This document shows, one piece after another, positions 17,763 to 26,427 of a DNA stretch of 64,000 bases. The notes below the pieces were generated by a model that saw only the letters and a list, made by a program, of their open reading frames with translations, was not told the DNA's origin and did not search any database. The number at the start of each line of letters is the position of its first letter. Position 1 is the stretch's first letter. The position numbers and the translations under genes were made by a program. Origin of the DNA: an uncultured Prevotellaceae bacterium (lineage in GTDB: Bacteria; Bacteroidota; Bacteroidia; Bacteroidales; Bacteroidaceae); assembly GCA_900318775.1 (NCBI GenBank), contig ONLY01000009.1:98771-162770 (forward strand), read 5' to 3'.

Positions 17763-18574
17763 TGGCAGATAATCCGATTAACAATAAAAGTTTGTCCATT
17801 CGAGTCTGCTCGAATGGACTTTCTTTTTGTACCTATGCTCCAGGGCAAGAGGAGCCGTTTGACTATAAGGTGGTGGAGGTGAATCACACCATCTCGCTGG
17901 CAGCCAACTTGAAGGAGGCGCTCATGAATGAGCCAATGCTGAAGCAGCCTTACCAGCGAGTGAATGTGTTAGTGGCAACACCACACTTCACAACGGTGCC
18001 TGTGGCAGCTTTTCAGAAGGAGGATGTACAGGATGTATACCATCTGGTCTTCCCTAAGGATGGCCCTCAGCATGTGAGCTACAATGTGCTGAGACGTTCG
18101 GGCATTGCCATCGTCTTCGGCATGGACAAGAACATCCGGCAGCTGTTGCTGGACGACTTCCCTCGTGCACGCTTTTATGCATCTTCCAGCACGCTGATAG
18201 AATTCTTTGGCGAGAAAAGCCTTTTCGGTCCCGGCAAGAAGATGTTTGCTTATCTGCACGAGAAGGAAATGACGCTCTATGTCTTTGACCAAGGGCGAAT
18301 GCTCTTCGTCAATACATTCGATGCCGTGAGTGCGGCAGACTTGCAGTATTACATCCTCAATGTGTGGAAGGAGCTGGGCTTGGATCAGGTGGATGACTCC
18401 CTCTTTGTCGTTGGCGATATGGAAGAGCGTGTTGCGGAACTGTCGGAGAAGATTAAGTATTTCCTGCTTCATGTGACGGTCATTGACCGCAGCGAGGACT
18501 TCAAGGACCGTTTGACGATGGGCAACCACTTTATCCCTTACGACTTGCAGACCTTGCTTATCTGCGGATTTTAG
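17762..18574 (+). CDS. DUF3822 family protein
   Basis: A 270-residue cytoplasmic protein of a Bacteroidota family with an ASKHA (actin-like ATPase) type fold by family assignment. Visible motifs are LSIRVCSNGLSFCTY at the N-terminus and YNVLRRSGIAIVFGMDKN in the middle. No membrane segment is seen. Its function is unknown, and it is often found next to rsmD, as here. The ATG at 17762 follows directly on the intergenic repeat. The in-frame TTG at 17759 lies inside the repeat and is less likely. Confidence 0.82.
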   Translation: MADNPINNKSLSIRVCSNGLSFCTYAPGQEEPFDYKVVEVNHTISLAANLKEALMNEPMLKQPYQRVNVLVATPHFTTVPVAAFQKEDVQDVYHLVFPKDGPQHVSYNVLRRSGIAIVFGMDKNIRQLLLDDFPRARFYASSSTLIEFFGEKSLFGPGKKMFAYLHEKEMTLYVFDQGRMLFVNTFDAVSAADLQYYILNVWKELGLDQVDDSLFVVGDMEERVAELSEKIKYFLLHVTVIDRSEDFKDRLTMGNHFIPYDLQTLLICGF

Positions 18575-18584
18575 GTAATGTACA

Positions 18585-18766
18585 ATTTATAATTTATAAT
18601 TTATAATAGGCTGACGCGATGAAGTCAATTGAAAATTGAAAATTGAGAATTGAAAATTAGGCTGACGCGATGAGGCTTTAGTTCTTCGACCTTTGACCTC
18701 AGACCTTTGAAGCCAACACGCCGCATGGTTATTATAAATTATACATTATACATTATAAATTGAAAT
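18585..18766. repeat. composite AT-rich repeats upstream of rsmD
   Basis: The gap between the DUF3822 gene and rsmD holds AATTTATAATTTATAATTTA-type units near 18593. AATTGAAAATTGAAAATTGA-type units lie near 18628, followed by inverted ATTATAAATTATACATTATA units near 18731. The 15-mer AGGCTGACGCGATGA occurs twice, at 18608-18622 and 18659-18673. The two AT-rich arms can pair over about 140 bp. Confidence 0.8.
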
Positions 18767-18767
18767 A

Positions 18768-19298
18768 GTGAGAATTATCAGAGGAAAATATAAAGGGCGG
18801 CACTTGCCGACTCCTTCAGGCTTTAAGGCGCGTCCCACAACGGACTTCGCGAAGGAGGGCTTGTTCAACATCCTGGAGAATGTCTATGTGGATTTTGAGG
18901 AGGCTCCCACAGCGCTGGACCTTTTTGCCGGCACCGGTTCTATTGGCCTTGAGCTGGCGTCGCGTGGATGCAGCAAAGTGGTGTCGGTGGAGAAAGACTT
19001 CAAGCATTGGCAGTTCTTAGCGCATGTGCAGAAAGAGCTGAAGGCGCAGGAGTGGTTGCCGCTGAAAGGTGACGTCTTTAAATATGTGCGTTCCTGCAAG
19101 GAACACTATGACATCATCTTTGCCGACCCTCCATATGCGTTGGAGAACCTGAAAGACATCCCCGATGAGGCATTGCCCTTGCTGGCAGACGGTGGCCTGC
19201 TTGTATTGGAACATGGTAAAGACTACGATTTCTCTGCCCATCCCCGTTTTGTGGAGCATCGCAACTATGGCAGCGTGAACTTCTCCTTCTTCCAGTAA
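18768..19298 (+). CDS. rsmD: 16S rRNA (guanine(966)-N(2))-methyltransferase
   Basis: A 176-residue SAM-dependent enzyme that methylates G966 of 16S rRNA. It shows MRIIRGKYKGRHL at the N-terminus, the RPTTDFAKEGLFNIL signature, the SAM loop LDLFAGTGSIGLELASRG and the catalytic motif IIFADPPY. The start is GTG at 18768, since no in-frame ATG gives the conserved N-terminus. It follows the DUF3822 gene after a repeat-filled 193-bp gap. Confidence 0.94.
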   Translation: MRIIRGKYKGRHLPTPSGFKARPTTDFAKEGLFNILENVYVDFEEAPTALDLFAGTGSIGLELASRGCSKVVSVEKDFKHWQFLAHVQKELKAQEWLPLKGDVFKYVRSCKEHYDIIFADPPYALENLKDIPDEALPLLADGGLLVLEHGKDYDFSAHPRFVEHRNYGSVNFSFFQ

Positions 19299-19317
19299 GC
19301 TAAAGGACTTCACTTTC

Positions 19318-19362
19318 CTCTAACTCCTCTAACTCCTTTAGCTCCTCTAGTTTCTCTAACTC
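19318..19362. repeat. five 9-bp pyrimidine-rich tandem units
   Basis: CTCTAACTC, CTCTAACTC, CTTTAGCTC, CTCTAGTTT and CTCTAACTC follow one another in exact 9-bp register, just after the rsmD stop. They keep TAA or TAG in the same phase of every unit. Confidence 0.85.
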
Positions 19363-19409
19363 CAAATGAAACATGGAGAACTTCTATTACGCTGTCAAGT
19401 GATAGTGTC

Positions 19410-19446
19410 AAACAAAAGGCTCGACCGGTTGGGTCGAGCCTTTCTT
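19410..19446. terminator. terminator downstream of rsmD and of the beta-barrel receptor gene
   Basis: A 12-bp stem of AAAGGCTCGACC with GGTCGAGCCTTT (19415-19426 with 19432-19443), followed by T-rich sequence on the right and A-rich sequence on the left. It lies between convergent genes. Confidence 0.85.
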
Positions 19447-19523
19447 GTGTTCTTTGTAATTGAGAACAGAAGTAATATAGATATTTAAGTTGAGTAATCT
19501 TGGGATGTTGATGGAGTAGGGGC

Positions 19524-22505
19524 TTATCTTCTGGCGCCGCCGCGACCTCCACCTGGACGGCCACCACCGGGGAATCCGCCGCCAAATCCTCCCCAGTTAC
19601 CAAAGCTGCGAGCGTTTTCTGTGCCGTTAGAGTTCTTGCCACCGAAGATGTTCAGCTTGTAGATGACGTGTATCATGCCGTAAGAGTAGATGGCGTTGTA
19701 GCGTGAGTCGCTGCTCTGGTAGGCGTCGATGGCACGGCTGATGTTGCTGCGGTTCTTCAGGATATCGTTCCATTGCAGGCTGACGGTCAGTGCATTGCCC
19801 TTGAGGAATGACATGCTGGCCTGTGCGTTCCATAGCAGTTCGTTCGTGTTCATGCTTGCTGATGCATAACCACGGCGGCTGCTCTCGCTGATGTCGGTAG
19901 AGATAGCAAAGCCGTTGTTGAAGGTGAAGTTGAACTCTGTACCGTAGCTGAATGACCATGTCTCCAAGTTGCCTGTAGTGAGGACTGAGTTCTTAGAGCT
20001 GTTGTAGTTCATGCTGCCGTTCAGGCTCATCTCGAACCAGTCCTTGCGGAAGCTGAAGCCAAGGTTCTCGCCCACACCGATGGTGTTGGTCTTTGACTTG
20101 TCCTGCTGCTTGTATTGCTGAGGGTCAAGGTAGCTGACGCTGTGACTGTAGTTGAGCGAAGTGAAGTTGTTTACCGTGAGGTAGTTGTTCTTGTCCAGTG
20201 ACATGTTGAAGCCACCACCAATGTTTGCGTTCCAGTTACCGTTGATATTCTCTGGGCGAGTGGTCCGAACACCTGTGTTATCGTCATACGAAGTGCGGTT
20301 GCTGATGCTGTTCTGTGTCATTGATGCGCCACCCCATGCGAAGATACCGCGCTGGTGCTCCATCTGGAAGGTGTTGAAGTTAAGACGAATGTTGTGGCTG
20401 AATGATGGCTTCAAACCAGGGTTACCCTTCGTGATGTTCAGAGGGTTGGAGTCATCTGTGATGTCCAACAGGTTCGTCATGTTGGGCTGTGAGGTACGTC
20501 CGCGGTAGTTGAAGCGGAGGTTCGTCTGCTTGTCGAAGTTGTAGCGGAAGTCCACGTTAGGCGCATAGTTGAACACGTTGCGTGTGATGGTGGGGTATTT
20601 CGTGCCCATGTACTTGTAGTCGAGTTCTGTGTGTTGTGGCAGAAGGTCGACGCCTGCGCTGAAGTTGTAGAAGTCAGTCACCTTGCGGAAGCTCAAGCTG
20701 ATGGAGTGGTTGAAGTTCTTGTACACAGAGTACAGGCTCAGCTTGTTGGCTTCGTCGTTGTCGTCGCTGCCAAAGAGCTCGTGTCCATTAGCGAGGATGT
20801 AATCGAGAGCGCCATCAATGTTGTAGCGGTACTTATTGAGTGCCTCGGCCAGGTCTGTGTAAGTAGTTGGATCCATGACGAAAGCTTCACGGTCAGACTT
20901 GTTGTAGCTATAGTCGTATCTGTAAGAGAATTGCAGATAGGTCTTTGGCGCGATGGGCTCAGAGTAGGTGAGTTGCAAGCTGTATGCTCTGTTGCGGCCA
21001 GGAGTGGTGTAGTAACGGTTGTTGGTCGTTGGGTCCATCTCTGCCTTATAATAGTTGATGTTAGCGGCAGAGAGCTGCTTGCTGTCCGAACCTGTCAGGT
21101 TGCCTGTGGCACGGAAGGTGATGTTGCGTCCCTCGTTGTTGAGTCGGCGGTTGGCCTGCAGTTCACCTGCCATACGGCGATTCTCAGAGAAGTTCTGTGA
21201 ACGGTTCACGTTGGTGTTGATGATGAGGTCCATCAGTCCTTCCACCTCTTCCGAATGGTTGATGGCGTCATCCAGAGGGTCGTTAGTCACGTCGTATGGA
21301 TTGTCGCTGAAGCTGGCTGACTCACTGTTGTTGTAGCCCTTGTTGCGTGAGAAGCTGCCAGAAGGACGGAAGATGATGTTGGTCATTGAGTCGGGCTTCC
21401 ATTCCAGACGGAAGTCTGCGTTCCAGCTGTTCGCGCTGCTCTTGTTGCTGCTCTCGCTGTTGCTGAATGCACCTCTGGATGTGACGAAGCTCTGCACACT
21501 TGACTGGTTCCATGTATCGCTGCCGTCGTAACGGTAACGGATGTTGCCGCCAAATTCCAGCTTTTCAGTCTCTGTGGCAAAGTTGAAGCCTACGTTCTTA
21601 GAGCTGCGCAAGCCGTTGCCGCCACGTCCCCAGCCACGACCACCGCCGCCGCCAAATCCCATGTCGCCCGTGTTGTTTGCGCCACCAATGAGGGTAAACT
21701 GGTTGCTGTCAATGAAGCGGTTCAGCATCAAGCTCTCTGAGTAGCGGCGCTCTGTACCGATGCCTGCGTCGATGTTGCCAAACCAACCGTTGTTCATGCC
21801 CTTCTTCACGGTCAGGTCCAGCACGGTCTCTTCCTCACCGTCGTCAATGCCTGTCACACGGCTGAAGTCGCTTTTGCGGTCGTAGGTTTTCAGCTTCTCA
21901 ATCATGTTGGTGGGGATGTTCTTCATTGCAATCTTCGTGTCGTTGAGGAAGAACTCCTTGCCGTCCACAAGAATCTTGCTGACACTCTTTCCGTTGATGG
22001 TGATGTTGCCGTCGTCATCCACTTTGGCACCAGGCAGTTTCTTCACCAGCGCTTCCAGTGCAGAGCCTTCAGCCACGCGGTAGGCAGAAGCGTTATACAC
22101 CAGCGAGTCACCGCTCACTTGCACCTGTGCGGCGTTGGCCACCACCTGTGCCTCCTTCAGCAACTTGGAGTCTGGAGTGATATGGATGTAACCTATGCTG
22201 ACGGTCTTGCCCTCTTCCTTGTTGGTCAAGTCGAGTGGCATCACGCGTTCCTGATAACCAATGTAAGTGATTTTGACGGCATACTTGCCCTTCTTGATGC
22301 TCTTGATGTTGAAGGCGCCGTTGGCATCGGTGGCTGCACCACCTACCATTGCACTGTCGGGCAGAGAGAGGACGCGCACTGTGGCTGCTACGATTGCCTC
22401 GTTGGTCTCTTCCTCTAGAATTGTTCCTGAAACGTTAAACTTTGATTGTGCTACTGCACTAAGACTGCCTATCATGCATAGCGCAGCGAGTATTGTTTTT
22501 CTCAT
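19524..22505 (-). CDS. outer-membrane beta-barrel receptor (TonB-dependent receptor-like)
   Basis: A 993-residue outer-membrane protein. A signal peptide (MRKTILAALCMIGSLSAVAQ) precedes a carboxypeptidase-regulatory-like Ig fold (residues about 22-110, with GTILEEETNEAIVAATVRVL). A TonB plug-like region follows at about 150-250, with LVKKLPGAKVDDDGNITING and GIDDGEEETVLDLTVKKG. The rest is a long barrel of the OMP_b-brl_3 type, rich in Asn, Ser and Tyr. The C-terminus is Gly/Arg-rich (GGGFPGGGRPGGGRGGARR). The substrate is unknown; no SusD-like lipoprotein is adjacent. It is monocistronic, with a TACCTTTG box on the minus strand at 22559-22566. Confidence 0.9.
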   Translation of the reverse strand: MRKTILAALCMIGSLSAVAQSKFNVSGTILEEETNEAIVAATVRVLSLPDSAMVGGAATDANGAFNIKSIKKGKYAVKITYIGYQERVMPLDLTNKEEGKTVSIGYIHITPDSKLLKEAQVVANAAQVQVSGDSLVYNASAYRVAEGSALEALVKKLPGAKVDDDGNITINGKSVSKILVDGKEFFLNDTKIAMKNIPTNMIEKLKTYDRKSDFSRVTGIDDGEEETVLDLTVKKGMNNGWFGNIDAGIGTERRYSESLMLNRFIDSNQFTLIGGANNTGDMGFGGGGGRGWGRGGNGLRSSKNVGFNFATETEKLEFGGNIRYRYDGSDTWNQSSVQSFVTSRGAFSNSESSNKSSANSWNADFRLEWKPDSMTNIIFRPSGSFSRNKGYNNSESASFSDNPYDVTNDPLDDAINHSEEVEGLMDLIINTNVNRSQNFSENRRMAGELQANRRLNNEGRNITFRATGNLTGSDSKQLSAANINYYKAEMDPTTNNRYYTTPGRNRAYSLQLTYSEPIAPKTYLQFSYRYDYSYNKSDREAFVMDPTTYTDLAEALNKYRYNIDGALDYILANGHELFGSDDNDEANKLSLYSVYKNFNHSISLSFRKVTDFYNFSAGVDLLPQHTELDYKYMGTKYPTITRNVFNYAPNVDFRYNFDKQTNLRFNYRGRTSQPNMTNLLDITDDSNPLNITKGNPGLKPSFSHNIRLNFNTFQMEHQRGIFAWGGASMTQNSISNRTSYDDNTGVRTTRPENINGNWNANIGGGFNMSLDKNNYLTVNNFTSLNYSHSVSYLDPQQYKQQDKSKTNTIGVGENLGFSFRKDWFEMSLNGSMNYNSSKNSVLTTGNLETWSFSYGTEFNFTFNNGFAISTDISESSRRGYASASMNTNELLWNAQASMSFLKGNALTVSLQWNDILKNRSNISRAIDAYQSSDSRYNAIYSYGMIHVIYKLNIFGGKNSNGTENARSFGNWGGFGGGFPGGGRPGGGRGGARR

Positions 22506-22558
22506 GTCTGTGAATGAAAATGATTATTTTTCGTTTCCTAATACAGCTAATTCGACCA

Positions 22559-22566
22559 CAAAGGTA
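22559..22566 (-). promoter_or_regulatory. -7 box of the beta-barrel receptor promoter (TACCTTTG)
   Basis: CAAAGGTA on the plus strand, 53 bp upstream of the start codon. Confidence 0.7.
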
Positions 22567-22662
22567 CGAAAAGGTTTATTCGAATGATGTGCGTTTTGTT
22601 TATTATGTGTAATTTTGCAATGTTTTTAAGCAAATGACATATAATATATGTATATATTCTCT

Positions 22663-23292
22663 ATGGAAAAGAAACTTTTGTCACTTCTTCTCTTGATTTC
22701 GTTGGCTTCTCTCTCGGCTCGTGCCCAGTTCTCGCGCCTTGATAAATATCCCAACATCCCTTCGCAGTATGACGCAGCTTTTGTTGATCATGTCAAAGAC
22801 TTCGCCAGTGGTGTAGCCAAAACTTCCTATGGTCAATATTTCGGGCAGATTACCCGTGAGCGCAATGTCTATGGCTTTGGTGCCTACTATACAGACAACG
22901 ATGGCGTCATCTATGGTCAGTATCGTCTTGGCAACTTCCTCTTTGGCATCAAGATGGGCACACAGACGGCCAAGGTGGGTAGTGATGACCACTACATCTG
23001 TTATGACCTTACGACGGGCGATCCGCTCTACATCATGAAGGACGGCGACAAATACGCTCTGCCTGCCGACTACGAAAAGACTTACCGCTTCGAGTCGCTC
23101 ACCTATCAGAATGGTGACAAATACGTGGGCGAGACGGTCAACGGTCGCCGTGACGGTTTGGGCCTTTACTATTATAATAATGGTAACTACTACTACGGCC
23201 GTTACAAGAACAACGAGCGCAAGGGCTTCGGTGCCATGTTCTTCACCAACAACACCATCACCATTCAATATTGGAAAGATGAAAACGAATGA
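22663..23292 (+). CDS. exported MORN-repeat protein
   Basis: A 209-residue protein with a signal peptide (MEKKLLSLLLLISLASLSAR, cleavage near RAQ). It has several MORN-type repeats: YGQYFGQITRERNVYGFG, YGQYRLGNFLFG, and most clearly YVGETVNGRRDGLGLYYYNN and YYGRYKNNERKGFGAMFF. MORN repeats often bind membranes or other proteins; no enzymatic role is visible. The open frame extends 15 nt upstream, but ATG 22663 begins the signal peptide. Its 3' end overlaps menA by 14 bases, so the two are probably translated together. Confidence 0.82.
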   Translation: MEKKLLSLLLLISLASLSARAQFSRLDKYPNIPSQYDAAFVDHVKDFASGVAKTSYGQYFGQITRERNVYGFGAYYTDNDGVIYGQYRLGNFLFGIKMGTQTAKVGSDDHYICYDLTTGDPLYIMKDGDKYALPADYEKTYRFESLTYQNGDKYVGETVNGRRDGLGLYYYNNGNYYYGRYKNNERKGFGAMFFTNNTITIQYWKDENE

Positions 23293-24274
23293 GGCTCCGG
23301 CCACCAATTCTCTGCGGGCATGGGTGCTGGCCGCACGCCCCAAGACCCTCACGGGAGCCATCGCCCCTGTCCTCGTTGGCGGTGCCTTCGCCCTTGTCAA
23401 GAGCCAAGCCTCCAACCCCGATTCTTTTCAATTGTCAATTCTCAATTGTCAATTCTCGATTCTTCTCCCCTTCCTGCTCTGTCTGCTCTTTGCCGTGCTC
23501 ATGCAGATAGACGCCAATCTCATCAACGACTATTTCGACTTCAAGAAGGGTACTGACCGTGAGGACCGGCTCGGTCCTGAACGTGCCTGTGCACAGGGAT
23601 GGATTACTCCCGAGGCCATGAAGAAAGGCATCGCTGTGGTCACTGTGCTCTCAGCCTTGTTGGGATTGGGCATCTTTACGTTGCACATGCAGTGGGAACT
23701 TCTTGTGGTTGGCGCTCTCTGTCTCGTAGGCAGCTTCCTCTACACGACCAAGCTCTCCTATCTCGGTTGGGGCGATGTGCTGGTCTTCGTCTTCTTTGGC
23801 CTTGTGCCAGTTGTCTTCACCTACTATGTGATGACCGACGGAGGTTGGAACATCCCGCTCATCATCGCAGGTGCAGCTATGGGACTTGCCACAGACAATC
23901 TTCTTATAGTCAATAACTATAGAGACCGCCACGAGGACCTGAAGAGTGGCAAGTGGACCCTGATGGTGCGTATCATCGAAGACCAAAAGAAAAAGTATGA
24001 CGATGTTCATGGGCAGAAGTACGGTGAAGAAATCTGCATTGACCTCTACCTTTGGTTTGGAGTCTTAGCCGTCATTCTGGCTTTCATCTCGCTTTTCCTC
24101 TTCCCTTATTCCAGTATCCGTTGGCCCTTCATGCTTGTGTACTTGATTCTTCATTTCAAGTCATTCCAAAAGCTGAAAGCCCTCGACGGAAAGGCGCTCA
24201 ATAGCGTTCTCGGTGCCACTGCCCGCAACATCTTCCTCTTCGGTGTCCTTCTCGCCATCAGTGTCTTCCTTTGA
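23279..24274 (+). CDS. menA: 1,4-dihydroxy-2-naphthoate prenyltransferase
   Basis: A 331-residue UbiA-family membrane enzyme that prenylates DHNA in menaquinone synthesis. It shows WVLAARPKTLTGAIAPVLVGG, the Asp-rich metal site NLINDYFDFKKGTDREDRLG and a second Asp motif, NNYRDRHEDLKSGKWTL. Eight or more hydrophobic segments are visible. The loop between the first and second membrane helices holds an extra stretch (LSILNCQFSIL). It is encoded by an AATTGTCAATT-type repeat that elsewhere in this window is intergenic. The start overlaps the MORN gene; the longer frame to 23111 is a shadow of that gene. Confidence 0.93.
   Translation: MKTNEAPATNSLRAWVLAARPKTLTGAIAPVLVGGAFALVKSQASNPDSFQLSILNCQFSILLPFLLCLLFAVLMQIDANLINDYFDFKKGTDREDRLGPERACAQGWITPEAMKKGIAVVTVLSALLGLGIFTLHMQWELLVVGALCLVGSFLYTTKLSYLGWGDVLVFVFFGLVPVVFTYYVMTDGGWNIPLIIAGAAMGLATDNLLIVNNYRDRHEDLKSGKWTLMVRIIEDQKKKYDDVHGQKYGEEICIDLYLWFGVLAVILAFISLFLFPYSSIRWPFMLVYLILHFKSFQKLKALDGKALNSVLGATARNIFLFGVLLAISVFL
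23421..23464. repeat. intergenic-type AATTGTCAATTCTC repeat lying in frame inside menA
   Basis: CAATTGTCAATTCT, CAATTGTCAATTCT and CGATTCTT follow one another at 23429-23464. The same AATTG(A/T)CAATT words make up the intergenic arrays at 17731, 32426, 32540 and 44208. Here they are translated as SFQLSILNCQFSIL. Confidence 0.85.
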
Positions 24275-24320
24275 GCAACAAAATCCGTGCAGGAAGCAGA
24301 TAAGCAGTTAGCGAAGTGAA

Positions 24321-24586
24321 AGGTTGATATAGGTGTACCTAGGTGTACCTAGGCATTCCTAGGCATTCCTAGGCATTCCTAGGCTTACTCTAGGCTCACT
24401 CTAGGCTCGCTCTAGGCATACTCTAGCCATACTCATGGAGGAGCTTAGGAGGAGCCTAGGAGGAGGCTAGGAGGAGCTTAGGAGGAGGCTAGAGTATGAT
24501 TGGAGTCCTCCTTTAGTGTTCCTTTACTCCTCCTTTAGTGTTCCTTTACTCTTCCTTTAGTGTTCCTTTACTTTTCCTTTCATGCT
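24321..24586. repeat. 266-bp helically phased CTAGG-rich array upstream of hsdM
   Basis: The array has three exact registers. From 24321 to 24380 there are six 10-bp units starting AGG, such as AGGTGTACCT and AGGCATTCCT. From 24381 to 24501 there are eleven 11-bp units: AGGCTTACTCT types, then AGGAGGAGCCT types. After eight bases, 24510-24586 holds seven 11-bp units alternating CCTTTAGTGTT and CCTTTACTCCT. CCTAGG occurs six times. A 12-bp inverted repeat (24417-24428 with 24487-24498) frames the purine-rich core. The remainder of 24275-24867 holds only the hsdM promoter and no supported gene. Confidence 0.92.
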
Positions 24587-24833
24587 CCTTGCGTTCGTGT
24601 AGTTCGCTGATTTAGGTTGTCAGTTTTCTGTCTGACGACTAGATAGAGTTGACGGGTTATTAAATGACGACCGCTCTCTGTAGTCACTCTTTTTGTTTTC
24701 GACTATTTGAGGTTTGCTTTGTTGCCTATCAATTCCATCAGTTTTTCATTCCAGTAAGGCACCCTTGCTGGCTGTTTCTTTTTCATCTTTTGGAAAGAGA
24801 GTGCGACTTCTGTTGTTTTTCATTTTTATTTTG

Positions 24834-24841
24834 TACATTTG
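24834..24841 (+). promoter_or_regulatory. -7 box of hsdM promoter (TACATTTG)
   Basis: TACATTTG 26 bp upstream of the hsdM ATG, with TTG at 24813-24815 as a possible -33 element. It is likely to drive hsdM-fic-hsdS. Confidence 0.7.
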
Positions 24842-24867
24842 CATATAAAACTAGATGATAGAGAATA

Positions 24868-26427
24868 ATGGGAAACATACAACAACGTGAGGAATTGCAT
24901 CGCACCATTTGGGCGATGGCTGATGACTTGAGAGGTCAGGCAGGTGGATGGGAGTTTAAGGCATACGTGCTGGGCACTCTGTTCTATCGGTTCATCTCGG
25001 AGAATCTGACTGACTACATCAACAAGTTGCAGGCAGAGGCTGGCGTGGAAGGCTTTGACTATGCAGCCATGAGTGACGAGGAGGCAGAAGAGGCGCGCGA
25101 CATGATGGTGGCGGAGAAGGGCTTCTTCATCCTGCCTTCCCAACTCTTCCAGAATGTGTGCAAGCATTGTGAGCAGGACGAGAATCTGAACATGACGCTG
25201 GCAAAGGTGTTCAAGGAGATTGAGGGTTCAGCCATTGGCACAGCATCGGAAGATGATATGAAGGGGCTCTTCAGCGACTTCAACGTGGACAGTATGTTTT
25301 TGGGTGGTGATGTGAAGACTCGCAACAAGAACATGGCGAAGGTGCTCCTGAAGATTCGCGACATGAATTTGGGCGAGGATTTTCTGGACAACAAGATAGA
25401 TGCCTTTGGCGATGCCTATGAGTTTTTGATGACCATGTATGCCAGTGGGGCAGGCAAGTCGGGTGGTGAGTTCTTCACCCCTCAGGAAGTGAGTGAGCTC
25501 TTGGCGCGTCTGGCTGCTGCCGATGGGCATGAGATTCGTTCGGTCTATGACCCTGCATGTGGCAGTGGCTCGCTGTTGCTCAAGTTCTCCAAGACCATCG
25601 GAAGGGACAATCCCAACCTGATGTACTACGGACAGGAAATCAACCCCACCACCTACAACTTGTGCCGCATCAATATGTTCCTGCACAATATCAACTACGA
25701 CAAGTTTGATATCCAGTTAGGTGACACGTTGGTTCATCCCCTGCATCGTCAGTTGGAACCCTTCGACGCCATCGTCAGCAATCCCCCTTACAGCATCGAA
25801 TGGGAAGGCTCGAAGAATCCGCTCCTGATTAACGACGACCGCTTTTCGGGTCCTGGTGTGTTGGCACCCGACAAGACTGCCGACCTTGCTTTCGTGCTCC
25901 ATATGCTGGCATCGCTCAGCGAGAGCGGAACGGCTGCCATCGTCGAGTTCCCTGGTGTGCTCTATCGTGGAGGCAAGGAGAAGTCCATCCGTCAGTGGCT
26001 CATAGAGAACAACCGCATCGACACCATCATTCAGTTGCCCAGCAACCTTTTCTTCGGAGTGGGCATCGCCACCTGCATCATCGTGTTGCGCAAGGGCATG
26101 CGTCCCGACAATCAGGTGCTCTTCATCGATGCCTCGCGTGAGTTTGTGAAGAATGGCAACAAGAACCGTCTCACCCAGGAGAACCAAGACCACATCTTCC
26201 ACGTGTTTGCCGAGCGCAAGGAAGAGCAATACTTCTCCTGCTTGGTGCCCAACAGCGATATTTTGGCGAATGATGCCAACCTTTCTGTTTCCTCTTATGT
26301 GGAACAGGAAGACACCCGCGAGGTGATAGACATCAAAGCCGTCAATGCCAAGTTGGTGGAACTGATTGCTGAAGGTGAGGAGTTGAACAGGAAGATTGAA
26401 ACGATTATCAAGGAATTAGGAGCATGA
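24868..26427 (+). CDS. hsdM: type I restriction-modification DNA methyltransferase subunit
   Basis: The 519-residue N6-adenine methyltransferase subunit of a type I system. It joins HsdS to modify host DNA and HsdR to restrict foreign DNA. An N-terminal helical domain (residues about 8-150) precedes the SAM motif DPACGSG at 228-234 and the catalytic NPPY at 305-308. The length is typical. The stop overlaps the fic start by four bases (ATGA). Codon use resembles neighbouring core genes. Confidence 0.96.
   Translation: MGNIQQREELHRTIWAMADDLRGQAGGWEFKAYVLGTLFYRFISENLTDYINKLQAEAGVEGFDYAAMSDEEAEEARDMMVAEKGFFILPSQLFQNVCKHCEQDENLNMTLAKVFKEIEGSAIGTASEDDMKGLFSDFNVDSMFLGGDVKTRNKNMAKVLLKIRDMNLGEDFLDNKIDAFGDAYEFLMTMYASGAGKSGGEFFTPQEVSELLARLAAADGHEIRSVYDPACGSGSLLLKFSKTIGRDNPNLMYYGQEINPTTYNLCRINMFLHNINYDKFDIQLGDTLVHPLHRQLEPFDAIVSNPPYSIEWEGSKNPLLINDDRFSGPGVLAPDKTADLAFVLHMLASLSESGTAAIVEFPGVLYRGGKEKSIRQWLIENNRIDTIIQLPSNLFFGVGIATCIIVLRKGMRPDNQVLFIDASREFVKNGNKNRLTQENQDHIFHVFAERKEEQYFSCLVPNSDILANDANLSVSSYVEQEDTREVIDIKAVNAKLVELIAEGEELNRKIETIIKELGA

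Noticed and set aside
24321..24586. CRISPR array
   Set aside because: Units are 10-11 bp without spacers, and no cas genes are present.
24664..24858. 64-residue ORF before hsdM
   Set aside because: Phe/Cys-rich, with no start context; it overlaps the hsdM promoter box at 24834-24841.
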